A stretch of 58,650 bases of DNA from Streptomyces sp. NRRL F-6492 (GTDB lineage: Bacteria; Actinomycetota; Actinomycetes; Streptomycetales; Streptomycetaceae): contig NZ_LGEG01000224.1 in the NCBI RefSeq assembly GCF_001280125.1, forward strand, positions 1 to 58,650, given 5' to 3'. The notes beneath the pieces are model-generated. The model was not told where the DNA came from. It worked only from the letters and a program-made list of their open reading frames with translations, and ran no database searches. This document shows, in pieces, positions 18,372-26,231 of this stretch. Numbering within the stretch: position 1 is the first letter of the stretch; each line of letters starts with the position of its first letter. The translations under genes and the position numbers were made by a program.

Positions 18372-19321
18372 GCGTCCGCCGATTCGCCCGCGCCCTCGGC
18401 CGCGCGGCGGCCGCGCTGGGGCTGACGGTGGCGGCCCTCGCCGCCACCGCGGCCCCGGCCGGGGCCGCGCCGCAGCCGATGGGGCAGTGCACCACCTCCT
18501 CCGGGGTGGTCCTCGCCGTGGACTTCAGCCGCTGGAGCGGACCCGTCTACCGCTCGTGCGGCACGACGCCCACCACCGGGTACGAGCTCCTCAACCAGGG
18601 CGGCTGGGCCACGACCGGCACCGGACACGACGGTCCCGCCTTCATCTGCCGCATCGGCTACAGCGGTTACCAGGGCGGCAAGCAGTACCCGACGCCCCAG
18701 CAGGACGACTGCGTCCTCACCCCGCCGGCCTCCGCGTACTGGTCGTACTGGCACGCGGACCCGGGGCAGAACACCTGGACGTACAGCCAGCTCGGCGCGA
18801 TGCTCTACAAGCCGAGGCCGGGCAGCGTCGACCTGTGGACCTTCGGCGCGACGAACATCGAGGGCACCCAGGGGCGCCCCACCGTCACCCCGGACCAGCT
18901 GCGCGCCCACAACGCCCGGCCGAAGGGCGGACCCGCCCCGAAGGACACCCGGACCGCGGCGCCGCTGCCGCCGGGCACCGACACGGGCCCCGCACCCGAG
19001 AACCCGCCCGCCCCCGACCCGGCGCCGCCCACGACGAGGGCACCGGCCGTCCCCCCGGTGTCGAAGAGCCCCACCGCTTCCAAGGCCCCCTCGCCGAGCG
19101 CGTCGCCGAGTGCGTCGAAGAGCGCCTCTCCGACACCCTCGACGACGACCGGTGCTCCGGCCGCGGCCGCCTCCGGGCCCGAGGTGGTCGACGCGGTGCC
19201 CGCCGCACCGGCCGCCCACGACGCCGGCTCGTACGTGCCCGCCGTCGTCACCGGAGTCCTGGGCCTGCTGATCGGCGCCGCCGCCGTGTTCGCGGCCAAG
19301 CGCCGCCGTCGTACGGAGTAG
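18368..19321 (+). CDS. Membrane-tethered extracellular protein sharing the N-terminal domain of its neighbour
   Basis: This 317-aa protein has a signal peptide (core ALGLTVAALAATAAPAGA). A domain at about 38-170 is plainly homologous to the N-terminal domain of the preceding protein: both contain CGTTPTTGYELL or CDTTPTTGYELL, TGTGHDGPAFICRIG, KQYPTP, DCVLTP and AYWSYW, with four matching cysteines. A Pro/Ser/Thr-rich stalk (about 180-285) leads to a single C-terminal membrane helix (PAVVTGVLGLLIGAAAVFAA) and a basic tail, so the domain should be displayed outside the cell. The GTG start overlaps the upstream stop by 4 bp, and ecfT starts 4 bp after its stop. The block order resembles a divergent DUF4430-like beta domain, but I am not sure of this. 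A docking or B12-transfer role for the ECF transporter is inferred from context. Confidence 0.7.
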   Translation: MSVRRFARALGRAAAALGLTVAALAATAAPAGAAPQPMGQCTTSSGVVLAVDFSRWSGPVYRSCGTTPTTGYELLNQGGWATTGTGHDGPAFICRIGYSGYQGGKQYPTPQQDDCVLTPPASAYWSYWHADPGQNTWTYSQLGAMLYKPRPGSVDLWTFGATNIEGTQGRPTVTPDQLRAHNARPKGGPAPKDTRTAAPLPPGTDTGPAPENPPAPDPAPPTTRAPAVPPVSKSPTASKAPSPSASPSASKSASPTPSTTTGAPAAAASGPEVVDAVPAAPAAHDAGSYVPAVVTGVLGLLIGAAAVFAAKRRRRTE

Positions 19322-19325
19322 CCGC

Positions 19326-20510
19326 GTGTCCCGCACCACCGCGGCGGCGGCCCGGCCGCCCGCCTCCGGCACCGCGCCGGACGCGGGCGGCCGCCGCCTG
19401 CCCCGCACCCTGCACCCCGTCGCCTGGTGGATCTGGGCGCTCGCCCTGGCCACCGCCGTCAGCCGCACCAACAACCCGCTGCTGCTCTTCCTCGTCCTCG
19501 CGGTCCTCGGCTACGTCATCACCGTGCGCCGCACCGAGGCCCCCTGGGCGCGCGGCTTCAAGTACTACCTGTACCTCGCCCTGACCGTGGTGGCGATCCG
19601 GGTCACCTTCCGGGCGGTCTTCGCCACCGGCATCACGCCCCGCGACCACTTCCTCTTCTCCCTGCCGCACATCCCCACGCCCGACTGGTACGCGGGCATC
19701 CAGATCGGCGGCCCGGTCTCGCTGGAGGCGCTGCTCTCGGCCGCCACCGACGGACTGCGCCTCGCGTGCATGCTGTGCTGCATCGGCGCCGCCAACACCC
19801 TCGCCAATCCCAAACGGGCCCTGCGCGTGCTGCCGGGCGCCCTCCACGAACTCGGTGTGGCCGTCACCGTCTCCCTGAGCGTCGCGCCCCAACTGGTGCA
19901 GAGCGTCCAGCGCGTGCACCGGGCGCGCCGGCTGCGGGCCGGACGGTCCAAGGGCCTGCGCGCCCTGCGGGGCATCATCGTCCCCGTCCTCGAAGACGCC
20001 CTGGAACGCTCCCTGCGCCTCGCGTCCGCCATGGACTCCCGCGGCTACGGGCGCGCCGGAACGGCCACCCGCCGCTCGCGCCGCGTCACCGGCGCCCTGA
20101 TGCTGCTCGGCATGTGCGGCCTGTGCGCGGGGGCGTACGGGCTCCTCGACGCCACGGCCCCCGTCCTGCTCGGCTTCCCGGCGCTGGCGGCCGGCGGTCT
20201 GCTGTGCGTGGCCGGCCTCCGCCTCGGCGGGCGCCGCGTCGTCCGCACCACCTACCGGCCCGACCCCTGGCGGGCCGCCGAGTGGGCGGTCGCCGGCTGC
20301 GGAGTCCTCTCGGCCGTGCTCCTCTTCAGCAACGCGGGCTTCGACGCGGCCGAACTCAACCCCTCCATCTACCCGCTGAGCTGGCCCACCCTGCCCCCGG
20401 TGCCGGCCGCCGCGATCCTCCTGGCGGGAACCGCGGGGTTCCTGTCCCCGCCCCCGGGCCGGCCCGTCCGCCCGGCCGTCCCGGCACAGCGCACCAAGGA
20501 AACCGAGTGA
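19326..20510 (+). CDS. ecfT: ECF transporter transmembrane (T) component
   Basis: This 394-aa polytopic membrane protein is EcfT, the scaffold that couples the ATPases to the substrate-binding S component in energy-coupling-factor vitamin importers. It has several hydrophobic segments (for example NPLLLFLVLAVLGYVITV and YLYLALTVVAI). In the coupling region at about 195-245 it carries the long cytoplasmic helices with Ala-Arg-Arg/Gly signatures: RARRLRAGRS and, later, LASAMDSRGYGR. EcfT coupling helices typically end in such an A-R-G type motif. It is longer than most EcfTs (about 260 aa) because of an extra C-terminal membrane region. The GTG start lies 4 bp after the upstream gene, and its stop overlaps the ATPase start. 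Confidence 0.85.
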   Translation: MSRTTAAAARPPASGTAPDAGGRRLPRTLHPVAWWIWALALATAVSRTNNPLLLFLVLAVLGYVITVRRTEAPWARGFKYYLYLALTVVAIRVTFRAVFATGITPRDHFLFSLPHIPTPDWYAGIQIGGPVSLEALLSAATDGLRLACMLCCIGAANTLANPKRALRVLPGALHELGVAVTVSLSVAPQLVQSVQRVHRARRLRAGRSKGLRALRGIIVPVLEDALERSLRLASAMDSRGYGRAGTATRRSRRVTGALMLLGMCGLCAGAYGLLDATAPVLLGFPALAAGGLLCVAGLRLGGRRVVRTTYRPDPWRAAEWAVAGCGVLSAVLLFSNAGFDAAELNPSIYPLSWPTLPPVPAAAILLAGTAGFLSPPPGRPVRPAVPAQRTKETE

Positions 20511-22162
20511 TCACCTTCGACCAGGTCACCGTCCGGTACGAGGACACGGACGAGCCCGTCCTGCGGGACGTGGACCTCACCGTGGAGGAGGGCGAGCTCT
20601 GCCTCGTCGTCGGCCACACCGGTGTCGGCAAGTCGACCCTCCTCGGCGCGGTCAACGGCCTCGTCCCGCACTTCACCGGCGGCACCCTCCACGGCCGGGT
20701 GACGGTCGACGGCCGGGACACCGCCGACCACCCGCCGCGCGAACTCGCCGATGTGGTCGGCGTCGTCGGGCAGGACCCCCTCGACGGCTTCGTCACCGAC
20801 ACCGTCGAGGAGGAACTCGCCTACACGATGGAGCAGTTGGCGGTTCCTCCGGCGACCATGCGCAAGCGGGTGGAGGAGACCCTCGACCTGCTCGGCCTGG
20901 CCGATCTGCGCCACCGCGCCCTGCACGAGCTCTCCGGCGGACAGCAGCAGCGCGTCGCCATCGGCTCCGTCCTCACCGCCCACCCCCGCGTCCTCGTCCT
21001 CGACGAGCCCACCTCCGCGCTCGACCCGACCGCCGCCGAGGAGGTGCTCGCCGCCGTCACCCGGCTCGTCCACGACCTCGGCGTCACCGTGCTGCTCGCC
21101 GAACACCGCCTGGAGCGGGTGGTGCAGTACGCCGACCGGGTCCTCCACCTGCCCGGCGACGGACGGGTGGTCTCCGGGTCGCCCGCCGAGGTCTTCCGCA
21201 CCACGTCCGTCGCCCCGCCCGTCGTCGAGCTCGGCCGCGCCGCCGGCTGGTCCCCGCTGCCCCTCTCCGTCCGCGACGCCCGCCGGGCGGCGGCTCCCCT
21301 CCGCACCCGGCTGAGCGGCGCCACCCCTCCGCCGGTGAGGCCCGCCCCCGGCGCCGACCGCGCCACCCTCCTCGCCGCTCGCGGCATCACCGTGACGTAC
21401 CAGGGCGTCCCGGCCGTCCGCGAGGTCGACCTCGACCTGCGCGGCGGGGAGGTCACGGCGCTGATGGGCCGCAACGGCTCCGGGAAGTCCTCGCTGCTCT
21501 GGGCCCTGCAGGGCTCCGGACCCCGCAAGGCCGGCTCCGTCTCCGTCGGGGAGCCGGACGGAGACGCGAAGCGGGATCCCCGCAAGCTCCCGCCGGCCGA
21601 GGCCCGGCGGCTCGTCGGCCTGGTGCCGCAGACCCCCACGGACCTGCTCTACCTGGAAAGCGTCGAGCAGGAGCTCGACCAGGCCGACGCCGAGTCCGGG
21701 GTCGCGGCCGACGGCGTCCCGGCCCGGGCCCTCCTGGACCGGCTGGCGCCCGGCATCCCCGACACCACGCACCCCCGCGACCTGTCCGAGGGGCAGAAGC
21801 TGGCCCTCGTCCTGGCGATCCAGCTCGCCGCCGCCCCACGGGTGCTGCTGCTCGACGAGCCCACGCGCGGTCTCGACTACCGGGCCAAGGGCGAACTGGT
21901 CGACATCGTGGACGCCCTCGCGGCCGAGGGCCGCTCCGTCGTCGTCTCCACGCACGACGTGGAGTTCGTCGCCCGCGCCGCCGACCGGGTCGTCGTCATG
22001 GCCGAGGGCGACGTCGTCGCCGACGGCCCCACCACCGAGGTGATCGTGGCCTCGCCCGTCTTCGCCCCCCAGACCGCGAAGATCCTGGCCCCGCTGCCCT
22101 TCCTCACCGTGGGCCAGCTGACCGCCGTACTCGACGCCGACGGAACGGACCAGGACTCGTGA
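20507..22162 (+). CDS. ECF transporter fused ATPase (two ABC domains, A-A')
   Basis: This 551-aa protein carries two complete ABC ATPase domains. Domain 1 has Walker A GHTGVGKST (about 38-46), signature LSGGQQQR and Walker B VLVLDEPTSALD. Domain 2 has Walker A GRNGSGKSS, a divergent signature LSEGQKLAL and Walker B VLLLDEPTRGLD. It powers the ECF importer, so the usual EcfA1 and EcfA2 subunits are fused in one chain. It starts with GTG overlapping the ecfT stop (GTGA) and ends overlapping the S-component start in the same way, so the operon is translationally coupled. The second domain's signature differs from the first (SEGQ rather than SGGQ), suggesting non-equivalent sites, which is common in fused pairs. 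Confidence 0.9.
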   Translation: MITFDQVTVRYEDTDEPVLRDVDLTVEEGELCLVVGHTGVGKSTLLGAVNGLVPHFTGGTLHGRVTVDGRDTADHPPRELADVVGVVGQDPLDGFVTDTVEEELAYTMEQLAVPPATMRKRVEETLDLLGLADLRHRALHELSGGQQQRVAIGSVLTAHPRVLVLDEPTSALDPTAAEEVLAAVTRLVHDLGVTVLLAEHRLERVVQYADRVLHLPGDGRVVSGSPAEVFRTTSVAPPVVELGRAAGWSPLPLSVRDARRAAAPLRTRLSGATPPPVRPAPGADRATLLAARGITVTYQGVPAVREVDLDLRGGEVTALMGRNGSGKSSLLWALQGSGPRKAGSVSVGEPDGDAKRDPRKLPPAEARRLVGLVPQTPTDLLYLESVEQELDQADAESGVAADGVPARALLDRLAPGIPDTTHPRDLSEGQKLALVLAIQLAAAPRVLLLDEPTRGLDYRAKGELVDIVDALAAEGRSVVVSTHDVEFVARAADRVVVMAEGDVVADGPTTEVIVASPVFAPQTAKILAPLPFLTVGQLTAVLDADGTDQDS

Positions 22163-23016
22163 GCACGTACACCGCCGCCATCCGCATCCGCGCCCGGGCC
22201 GGAGTCGTCATCGCCATGGCGGCCCTCCTCGGCGTCGTCGCGTTCTTCTGGCCGTTCCTCGTCGCACCCGGGAAATTCGGCTCGAACTACGCGCCGCCCC
22301 TGATCTTCGGCGTGCTCCTGGTGATCGTGCTCTGCGTGGTGATCTCCGAGATCGCCGAGGGCGGCATCGACTCCAAGGCGCTGGCCATGCTGGGAGTCCT
22401 CTCCGCGGTCAACGCCGCCATCCGTCCCCTCGGCGCGGGCACGGCCGGCATCGAGACGGTGTTCTTCATCCTCGTGCTCGCGGGCCGGGTCTACGGCCCG
22501 GGCTTCGGCTTCACCCTGGGCTGCACCTCGCTCTTCGCCTCGGCCCTCATCACCGGCGGCGTCGGCCCCTGGATGCCGTACCAGATGTTCGGCTGCGCCT
22601 TCGTCGGCATGCTCGCCGGCTTCCTCCCGAAGGCCACGGGGCGCCGCGAGGTCGCTCTGCTCGCGGTGTACGGCTCGCTCTCCGGCTACCTCTTCGGCTT
22701 TCTCCTCAACCTCTCCTTCTGGCCTTTCTCGCTCGACCCGAACAGCTCCATCGCCTATCTCCCGGGGCTTCCGTTCACCGAGCAGTTCCAGCGGTACCTC
22801 GCCTTCGACCTGGCCACCTCCCTCGGCTGGGACACGGGCCGCGCCGTGACCAACTTCATCTGCGTCACCCTCGCGGGACCGGCGGTCCTCACGGTATTCC
22901 GTCGCGCCGCCCGCAAGGCCCGCTTCCACGCCCCGGTCCGTTTCTCCCCCCGGTCTCCCGGAAAGGAGGAGGAGTCCCCGAAGCCGCAGATCGGCAAGGT
23001 CCGGGACGCCCGCTAG
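22159..23016 (+). CDS. ECF transporter substrate-specific (S) component, probably cobalamin (CbrT-like)
   Basis: This 285-aa membrane protein has about six to eight hydrophobic segments (including GVVIAMAALLGVVAFFWPFL, LIFGVLLVIVLCVVI and FGFTLGCTSLFASALITGG). It has the S-component layout: a short N-terminal helix, a central aromatic/Gly-rich loop (GGVGPWMPYQMFG) and a basic C-terminus. It is the last of five coupled genes behind a cobalamin riboswitch and next to transcobalamin-like proteins, so cobalamin is by far the most likely substrate; it fits the CbrT-type group predicted for such operons. GTG at 22159 overlaps the ATPase stop. No terminator is obvious immediately downstream. Confidence 0.82.
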   Translation: MSTYTAAIRIRARAGVVIAMAALLGVVAFFWPFLVAPGKFGSNYAPPLIFGVLLVIVLCVVISEIAEGGIDSKALAMLGVLSAVNAAIRPLGAGTAGIETVFFILVLAGRVYGPGFGFTLGCTSLFASALITGGVGPWMPYQMFGCAFVGMLAGFLPKATGRREVALLAVYGSLSGYLFGFLLNLSFWPFSLDPNSSIAYLPGLPFTEQFQRYLAFDLATSLGWDTGRAVTNFICVTLAGPAVLTVFRRAARKARFHAPVRFSPRSPGKEEESPKPQIGKVRDAR

Positions 23017-23053
23017 CCGTCATCCCCCTCCGGCCACGACCGGCCAGTATTCA

Positions 23054-23082
23054 TTGATCGTTTTGCTTCTTCTTTTGATAGG
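23054..23082 (+). promoter_or_regulatory. Putative promoter of the ALF-repeat genes
   Basis: TTGATC (23054-23059) and GATAGG (23077-23082) are spaced by exactly 17 bp, in a conspicuously AT-rich stretch for this genome. It would give a leader of about 230 nt. A 10-bp inverted repeat (GTCGTGACGG with CCGTCACGAC, 23113-23148) lies within that leader. Otherwise 23017-23314 holds no gene. Confidence 0.5.
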
Positions 23083-23314
23083 CTTCCGGCAGTCGGTCTG
23101 ACCAACCGCTGTGTCGTGACGGGGCGTTGTGCTTTCTTCCGTCACGACGATGACCATTCAATGAATCTCGGGGGAATCCGGGCGACGGGACACCCATCTC
23201 TTCTCCATGCCGTCCCGTGTGTGACGGCACCCGCAATTCCCTCGTGTTCGCGCGGCCGTTCCGCAGTAACAGGCCGTTTTTCTTTTGTTTTCCCATGGGG
23301 GGATGCGCACCATC

Positions 23315-24913
23315 ATGTACAGAGAGAATTCGTCACCCGGGACCCGCCGTGCCGTCACCCGTGCCGTGGTCGGGACCACCGCCATGGCCGCCGTCCTCGC
23401 GATGAGCGCCGAGACCACGGCGTCCGCGCTGCCGGCGCCTCCGCACCGGGCGGCGCGCGCGGTCGGCATCGGCACCACCGAGACCCAGCGCGTCGACGCG
23501 GCGGCCGTGGTGCGGCTGGACCCGACGCCGGACGTGCTGCTGCTCAGCGACTACGACTTCGTCCACGCCCTCTGGCAGCGGGCCGACGCCGCGGGGGAGA
23601 AGCTGGACGCGGTGCGCACGGCGGCCGAGAAGGCCATGGCGAGCACCCTGGAAGCCGACCAGGTCGCCTTCATCGTCACGGGCGTCCACGAGGCGCACCG
23701 GCTGGACCAGCAGCGCGAGCGGGACAAGGCGGAGCTCGAACGGGCGGCGCGGCTGGCCAGGCAGCAGACCCTGCAGGTGATCGGCATCCCGAGCACCCCG
23801 GAGCTGCTGGCGCTCAGCGACGACAACTTCATCCGGGCGGTCCTGCGGCACGAGGCGTCCGGCCCCGAGGTGCGCGCCGCCGCGACGAGGGCGCTGGTCG
23901 CGGACGAGGCGGCCCGGCGGGAGTTCATCGTCAACGGCGCGCGCGAGGCCCATGGGAAGGACGTGGCCAAGGAGCTCGAAGAACTGGAGGAGAAGAACCG
24001 CCAGGAGGCGGAGCGCCGCAGGAACCAGGCCGCGCGCAAGAACGTGGCCGCCCTGTTCCGCGTCCCGGTGGCACCGGGACTGCTCGACATGAGCGACGAC
24101 AACTTCATCCGCGAGATGCTGCGCGTGGCGCCGGCGGACCTGAGGAGCTCCGAGCTGTACCTGGCCGCCCAGAAGGCGGTGCTCAGCTCCAAGGCGTCGG
24201 ACTGGCTCGACTTCCTGTACACCGGCGCGGACGCGGCCTACAAGCGCGACGACGCGGCCCGGCGCGAGAAGCTCGCACAGGCCAACCGGATGCTGGCCCG
24301 GGAGATCCTCGACGCGGCCAGGAAGAGCCCGTTCACCCCCCACCTGGTGACGTCGGCGGAGAAGGCGCTGGCCGCCGGCGACCTGCAGATCGCGGAGTTC
24401 CTCTCGGAGGACGGTCAGCGACGGGCCCGGCGCCAGTCGCTGCAGATGAGGGTGCAGAACAGCCCGGAGAAGTGGCTGGTGGTGAGCCACTCGGGGGTGG
24501 CGGGCGGAGCCGTCACCGTCGGTCCGGCGCCCTCGCCCCAGAACGTTCCGCTGCGGCACAGCTCCACCTGGCTCGTGGTGCCGTCCCTGTCGGGACAGGC
24601 CGGCTGCTACTCGTTCGAGGCGGCCGCCAAACCCGGCCACTACCTCAAGGCCACCACGAGCCAGGGCCTGATCGTCCTGGGGGCGAACAACAACACCAAG
24701 GCCTTCAAGGACACCACCTCCTGGTGCCCCGACCTGATGGGCTACGTGCCGGGCAAGCCGGCGGCCGCCTGGTTCTCCTGGTTCGGCGCCGACCGCTACC
24801 AGGTGAAGGTGAACGCGCGGAACGAGCTGTTCACCGGCGGCCGGTACACCGAGTGGCGCGACCTGCTCCAGGGCTACCCGGCGTGGGAGGTCATTCCTCC
24901 CTACGCGTCGTGA
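23315..24913 (+). CDS. Secreted ALF-repeat protein with C-terminal AbfB-like carbohydrate-binding domain
   Basis: This protein of about 532 aa starts at ATG 23315, about 12 nt after a GGGGGG run. In-frame alternatives are ATG 23303 and TTG 23285. The signal peptide core is AVVGTTAMAAVLAMSA. Residues about 45-340 contain ALF repeats (short repeats of unknown function typical of Streptomyces secreted proteins), seen as ELLALSDDNFIRAVLRHEA, then LVADEAARREFIVNG, and again LLDMSDDNFIREML. A charged coiled coil (KELEELEEKNRQEAERRR) lies between them. Residues about 375-500 form an AbfB-type beta-trefoil: SLQMRVQNSPEKWLVV, HSSTWLVVPSL, CYSFEAAAKPGHYL. It is probably an extracellular sugar-binding protein; no catalytic domain is visible. 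The next gene's GTG overlaps its stop. Confidence 0.75.
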   Translation: MYRENSSPGTRRAVTRAVVGTTAMAAVLAMSAETTASALPAPPHRAARAVGIGTTETQRVDAAAVVRLDPTPDVLLLSDYDFVHALWQRADAAGEKLDAVRTAAEKAMASTLEADQVAFIVTGVHEAHRLDQQRERDKAELERAARLARQQTLQVIGIPSTPELLALSDDNFIRAVLRHEASGPEVRAAATRALVADEAARREFIVNGAREAHGKDVAKELEELEEKNRQEAERRRNQAARKNVAALFRVPVAPGLLDMSDDNFIREMLRVAPADLRSSELYLAAQKAVLSSKASDWLDFLYTGADAAYKRDDAARREKLAQANRMLAREILDAARKSPFTPHLVTSAEKALAAGDLQIAEFLSEDGQRRARRQSLQMRVQNSPEKWLVVSHSGVAGGAVTVGPAPSPQNVPLRHSSTWLVVPSLSGQAGCYSFEAAAKPGHYLKATTSQGLIVLGANNNTKAFKDTTSWCPDLMGYVPGKPAAAWFSWFGADRYQVKVNARNELFTGGRYTEWRDLLQGYPAWEVIPPYAS

Positions 24914-26067
24914 CGGGCGCCCGGCCCCGCCCGACGGGCGGGGCGGCCCGCACCGGAGCGGTCGCCTGCGCGATCGTCGCGGTGCTGGCACTGGAGGCCC
25001 TCACGGCAGGCACGGCCCACGGCCGGGGCTCCTCACCCGCGTGGACGGCTTCGGCGCCGGGGAGCGACCCGGCCCCGTCGGCACTCGTCGCGGCGGACGG
25101 ACCGCAGGAGGCCCTGGCCGCGGCGGCGGCCGGTGCGCGCGAGCAGGTGCGGCGGATCGCCCTGTCGGGACTCCCTGCGGAGCTGCGGACCTCGGCGTGG
25201 AACGCGCTGCGCAGCACCGGGGGCGACGCGGCGATCGCCGCCTGGCTGGCGCCGGGCGGAGGTTACGACGCGGCCAGACAGCGCCTGCGGGACACCCGTA
25301 CCCGCAACAGGCTGTTCTGCGAACGGGTCGTACGCACCCACCCGGCCGACTTCGCGCCGGGGACGCGCACCGCGGCGGAACGGGCCCTCAAGGGCACCGA
25401 CGCCGACCGGGCCGCCTTCGTGAAGACCGGCTACGCCCAGGCGCAGCAGAGCGACCGGACCGCACGCGAGACGGTCGCCGGGGAACAGCGGGCGGTCCTG
25501 GAGCGGGACCACGCGTTCGTACGGACGCTGGCCGGGCGCGATCCGGGCGAGCAGGTCCGGGTGGCGGCGGCGTGGGCCGTGCGACCCGGCGCGACCGACG
25601 AGGACGTCCGGGAGTTCTACGGGTTCGGCTGGACGTCCGGGGCGGCCCTGGACCTGGAGGGCCACCGGCTGCGCACCGCGGAGTCCGAGGTCCTGCGCCA
25701 CCGGACGCTGACGCTGCTGCTCAAGGCCGCGACCGGGGCCGAGGAGGCCCTGCGCACGGCGTCCGACGTCGCCGCGGCCCGCGCCGAGGCGGAACGCGCC
25801 TGGCAGGCCGTGGCCGCGCACGCCCGCGACTCCGGTACGGCCTGGCGGGCGGAACGGGAGCACGCGGCGCGTCAGGCGGAGGCCTGGCGGGACATCCACG
25901 CACTGGCCCTGGGCGCGACCGAGGAGATGTGGAAGCGCATCGCCGACCCGGCGGGCGCCAACCAGCGGTCCTGGACCGAGGAGGAACAGGGCGCGGCCGA
26001 GGTCGCCGCCTCCTGGCAGGAGATCCTCCGGCGGGCCCAGGACGGCGAGACCCGCGTGAGGGGCTGA
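24910..26067 (+). CDS. Secreted ALF-repeat-like protein, function unknown
   Basis: This 385-aa protein starts at GTG 24910, overlapping the upstream stop (GTGA), so the two genes are co-translated. A signal peptide (core AVACAIVAVLALEALTAG) is followed by helical, Ala/Arg-rich sequence. ALF-type units are visible at about 75-190, such as LRSTGGDAAIAAWLAPGG and ALKGTDADRAAFVKTGYAQA, spaced like those of the neighbours but more diverged. Residues about 285-385 look like a coiled coil with Trp-rich ends. There is no enzyme motif, membrane anchor or repeat of known function beyond ALF. It may partner the neighbouring ALF proteins. Confidence 0.65.
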   Translation: MTGARPRPTGGAARTGAVACAIVAVLALEALTAGTAHGRGSSPAWTASAPGSDPAPSALVAADGPQEALAAAAAGAREQVRRIALSGLPAELRTSAWNALRSTGGDAAIAAWLAPGGGYDAARQRLRDTRTRNRLFCERVVRTHPADFAPGTRTAAERALKGTDADRAAFVKTGYAQAQQSDRTARETVAGEQRAVLERDHAFVRTLAGRDPGEQVRVAAAWAVRPGATDEDVREFYGFGWTSGAALDLEGHRLRTAESEVLRHRTLTLLLKAATGAEEALRTASDVAAARAEAERAWQAVAAHARDSGTAWRAEREHAARQAEAWRDIHALALGATEEMWKRIADPAGANQRSWTEEEQGAAEVAASWQEILRRAQDGETRVRG

Positions 26068-26134
26068 CCACCCCTCGCGCGTGACGGACCCGGACCGCCG
26101 GCCACTGCGCGGACGGAGGGTTCCGCCACACCAC

Positions 26135-26180
26135 CGGGTGCTCCGCGCTCCTCGTACGCGCGTCGAGGGCGGAGCACCCG
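26135..26180 (+). terminator. Terminator hairpin between ALF genes
   Basis: A perfect 12-bp stem (CGGGTGCTCCGC with GCGGAGCACCCG) is followed by TTT, 68 bp after the stop of the second ALF gene. This suggests that the large 1367-aa gene has its own transcript. Confidence 0.6.
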
Positions 26181-26231
26181 TTTCCCTGCTCGCCGTTCAG
26201 GCGATCTCACACATTTCGGGGGACAGTCCTC

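Noticed and set aside
20369..21955. A 528-aa minus-strand frame opposite the ECF ATPase
   Set aside because: The plus strand has full Walker A, signature and Walker B motifs in two ABC domains; the minus frame has none.
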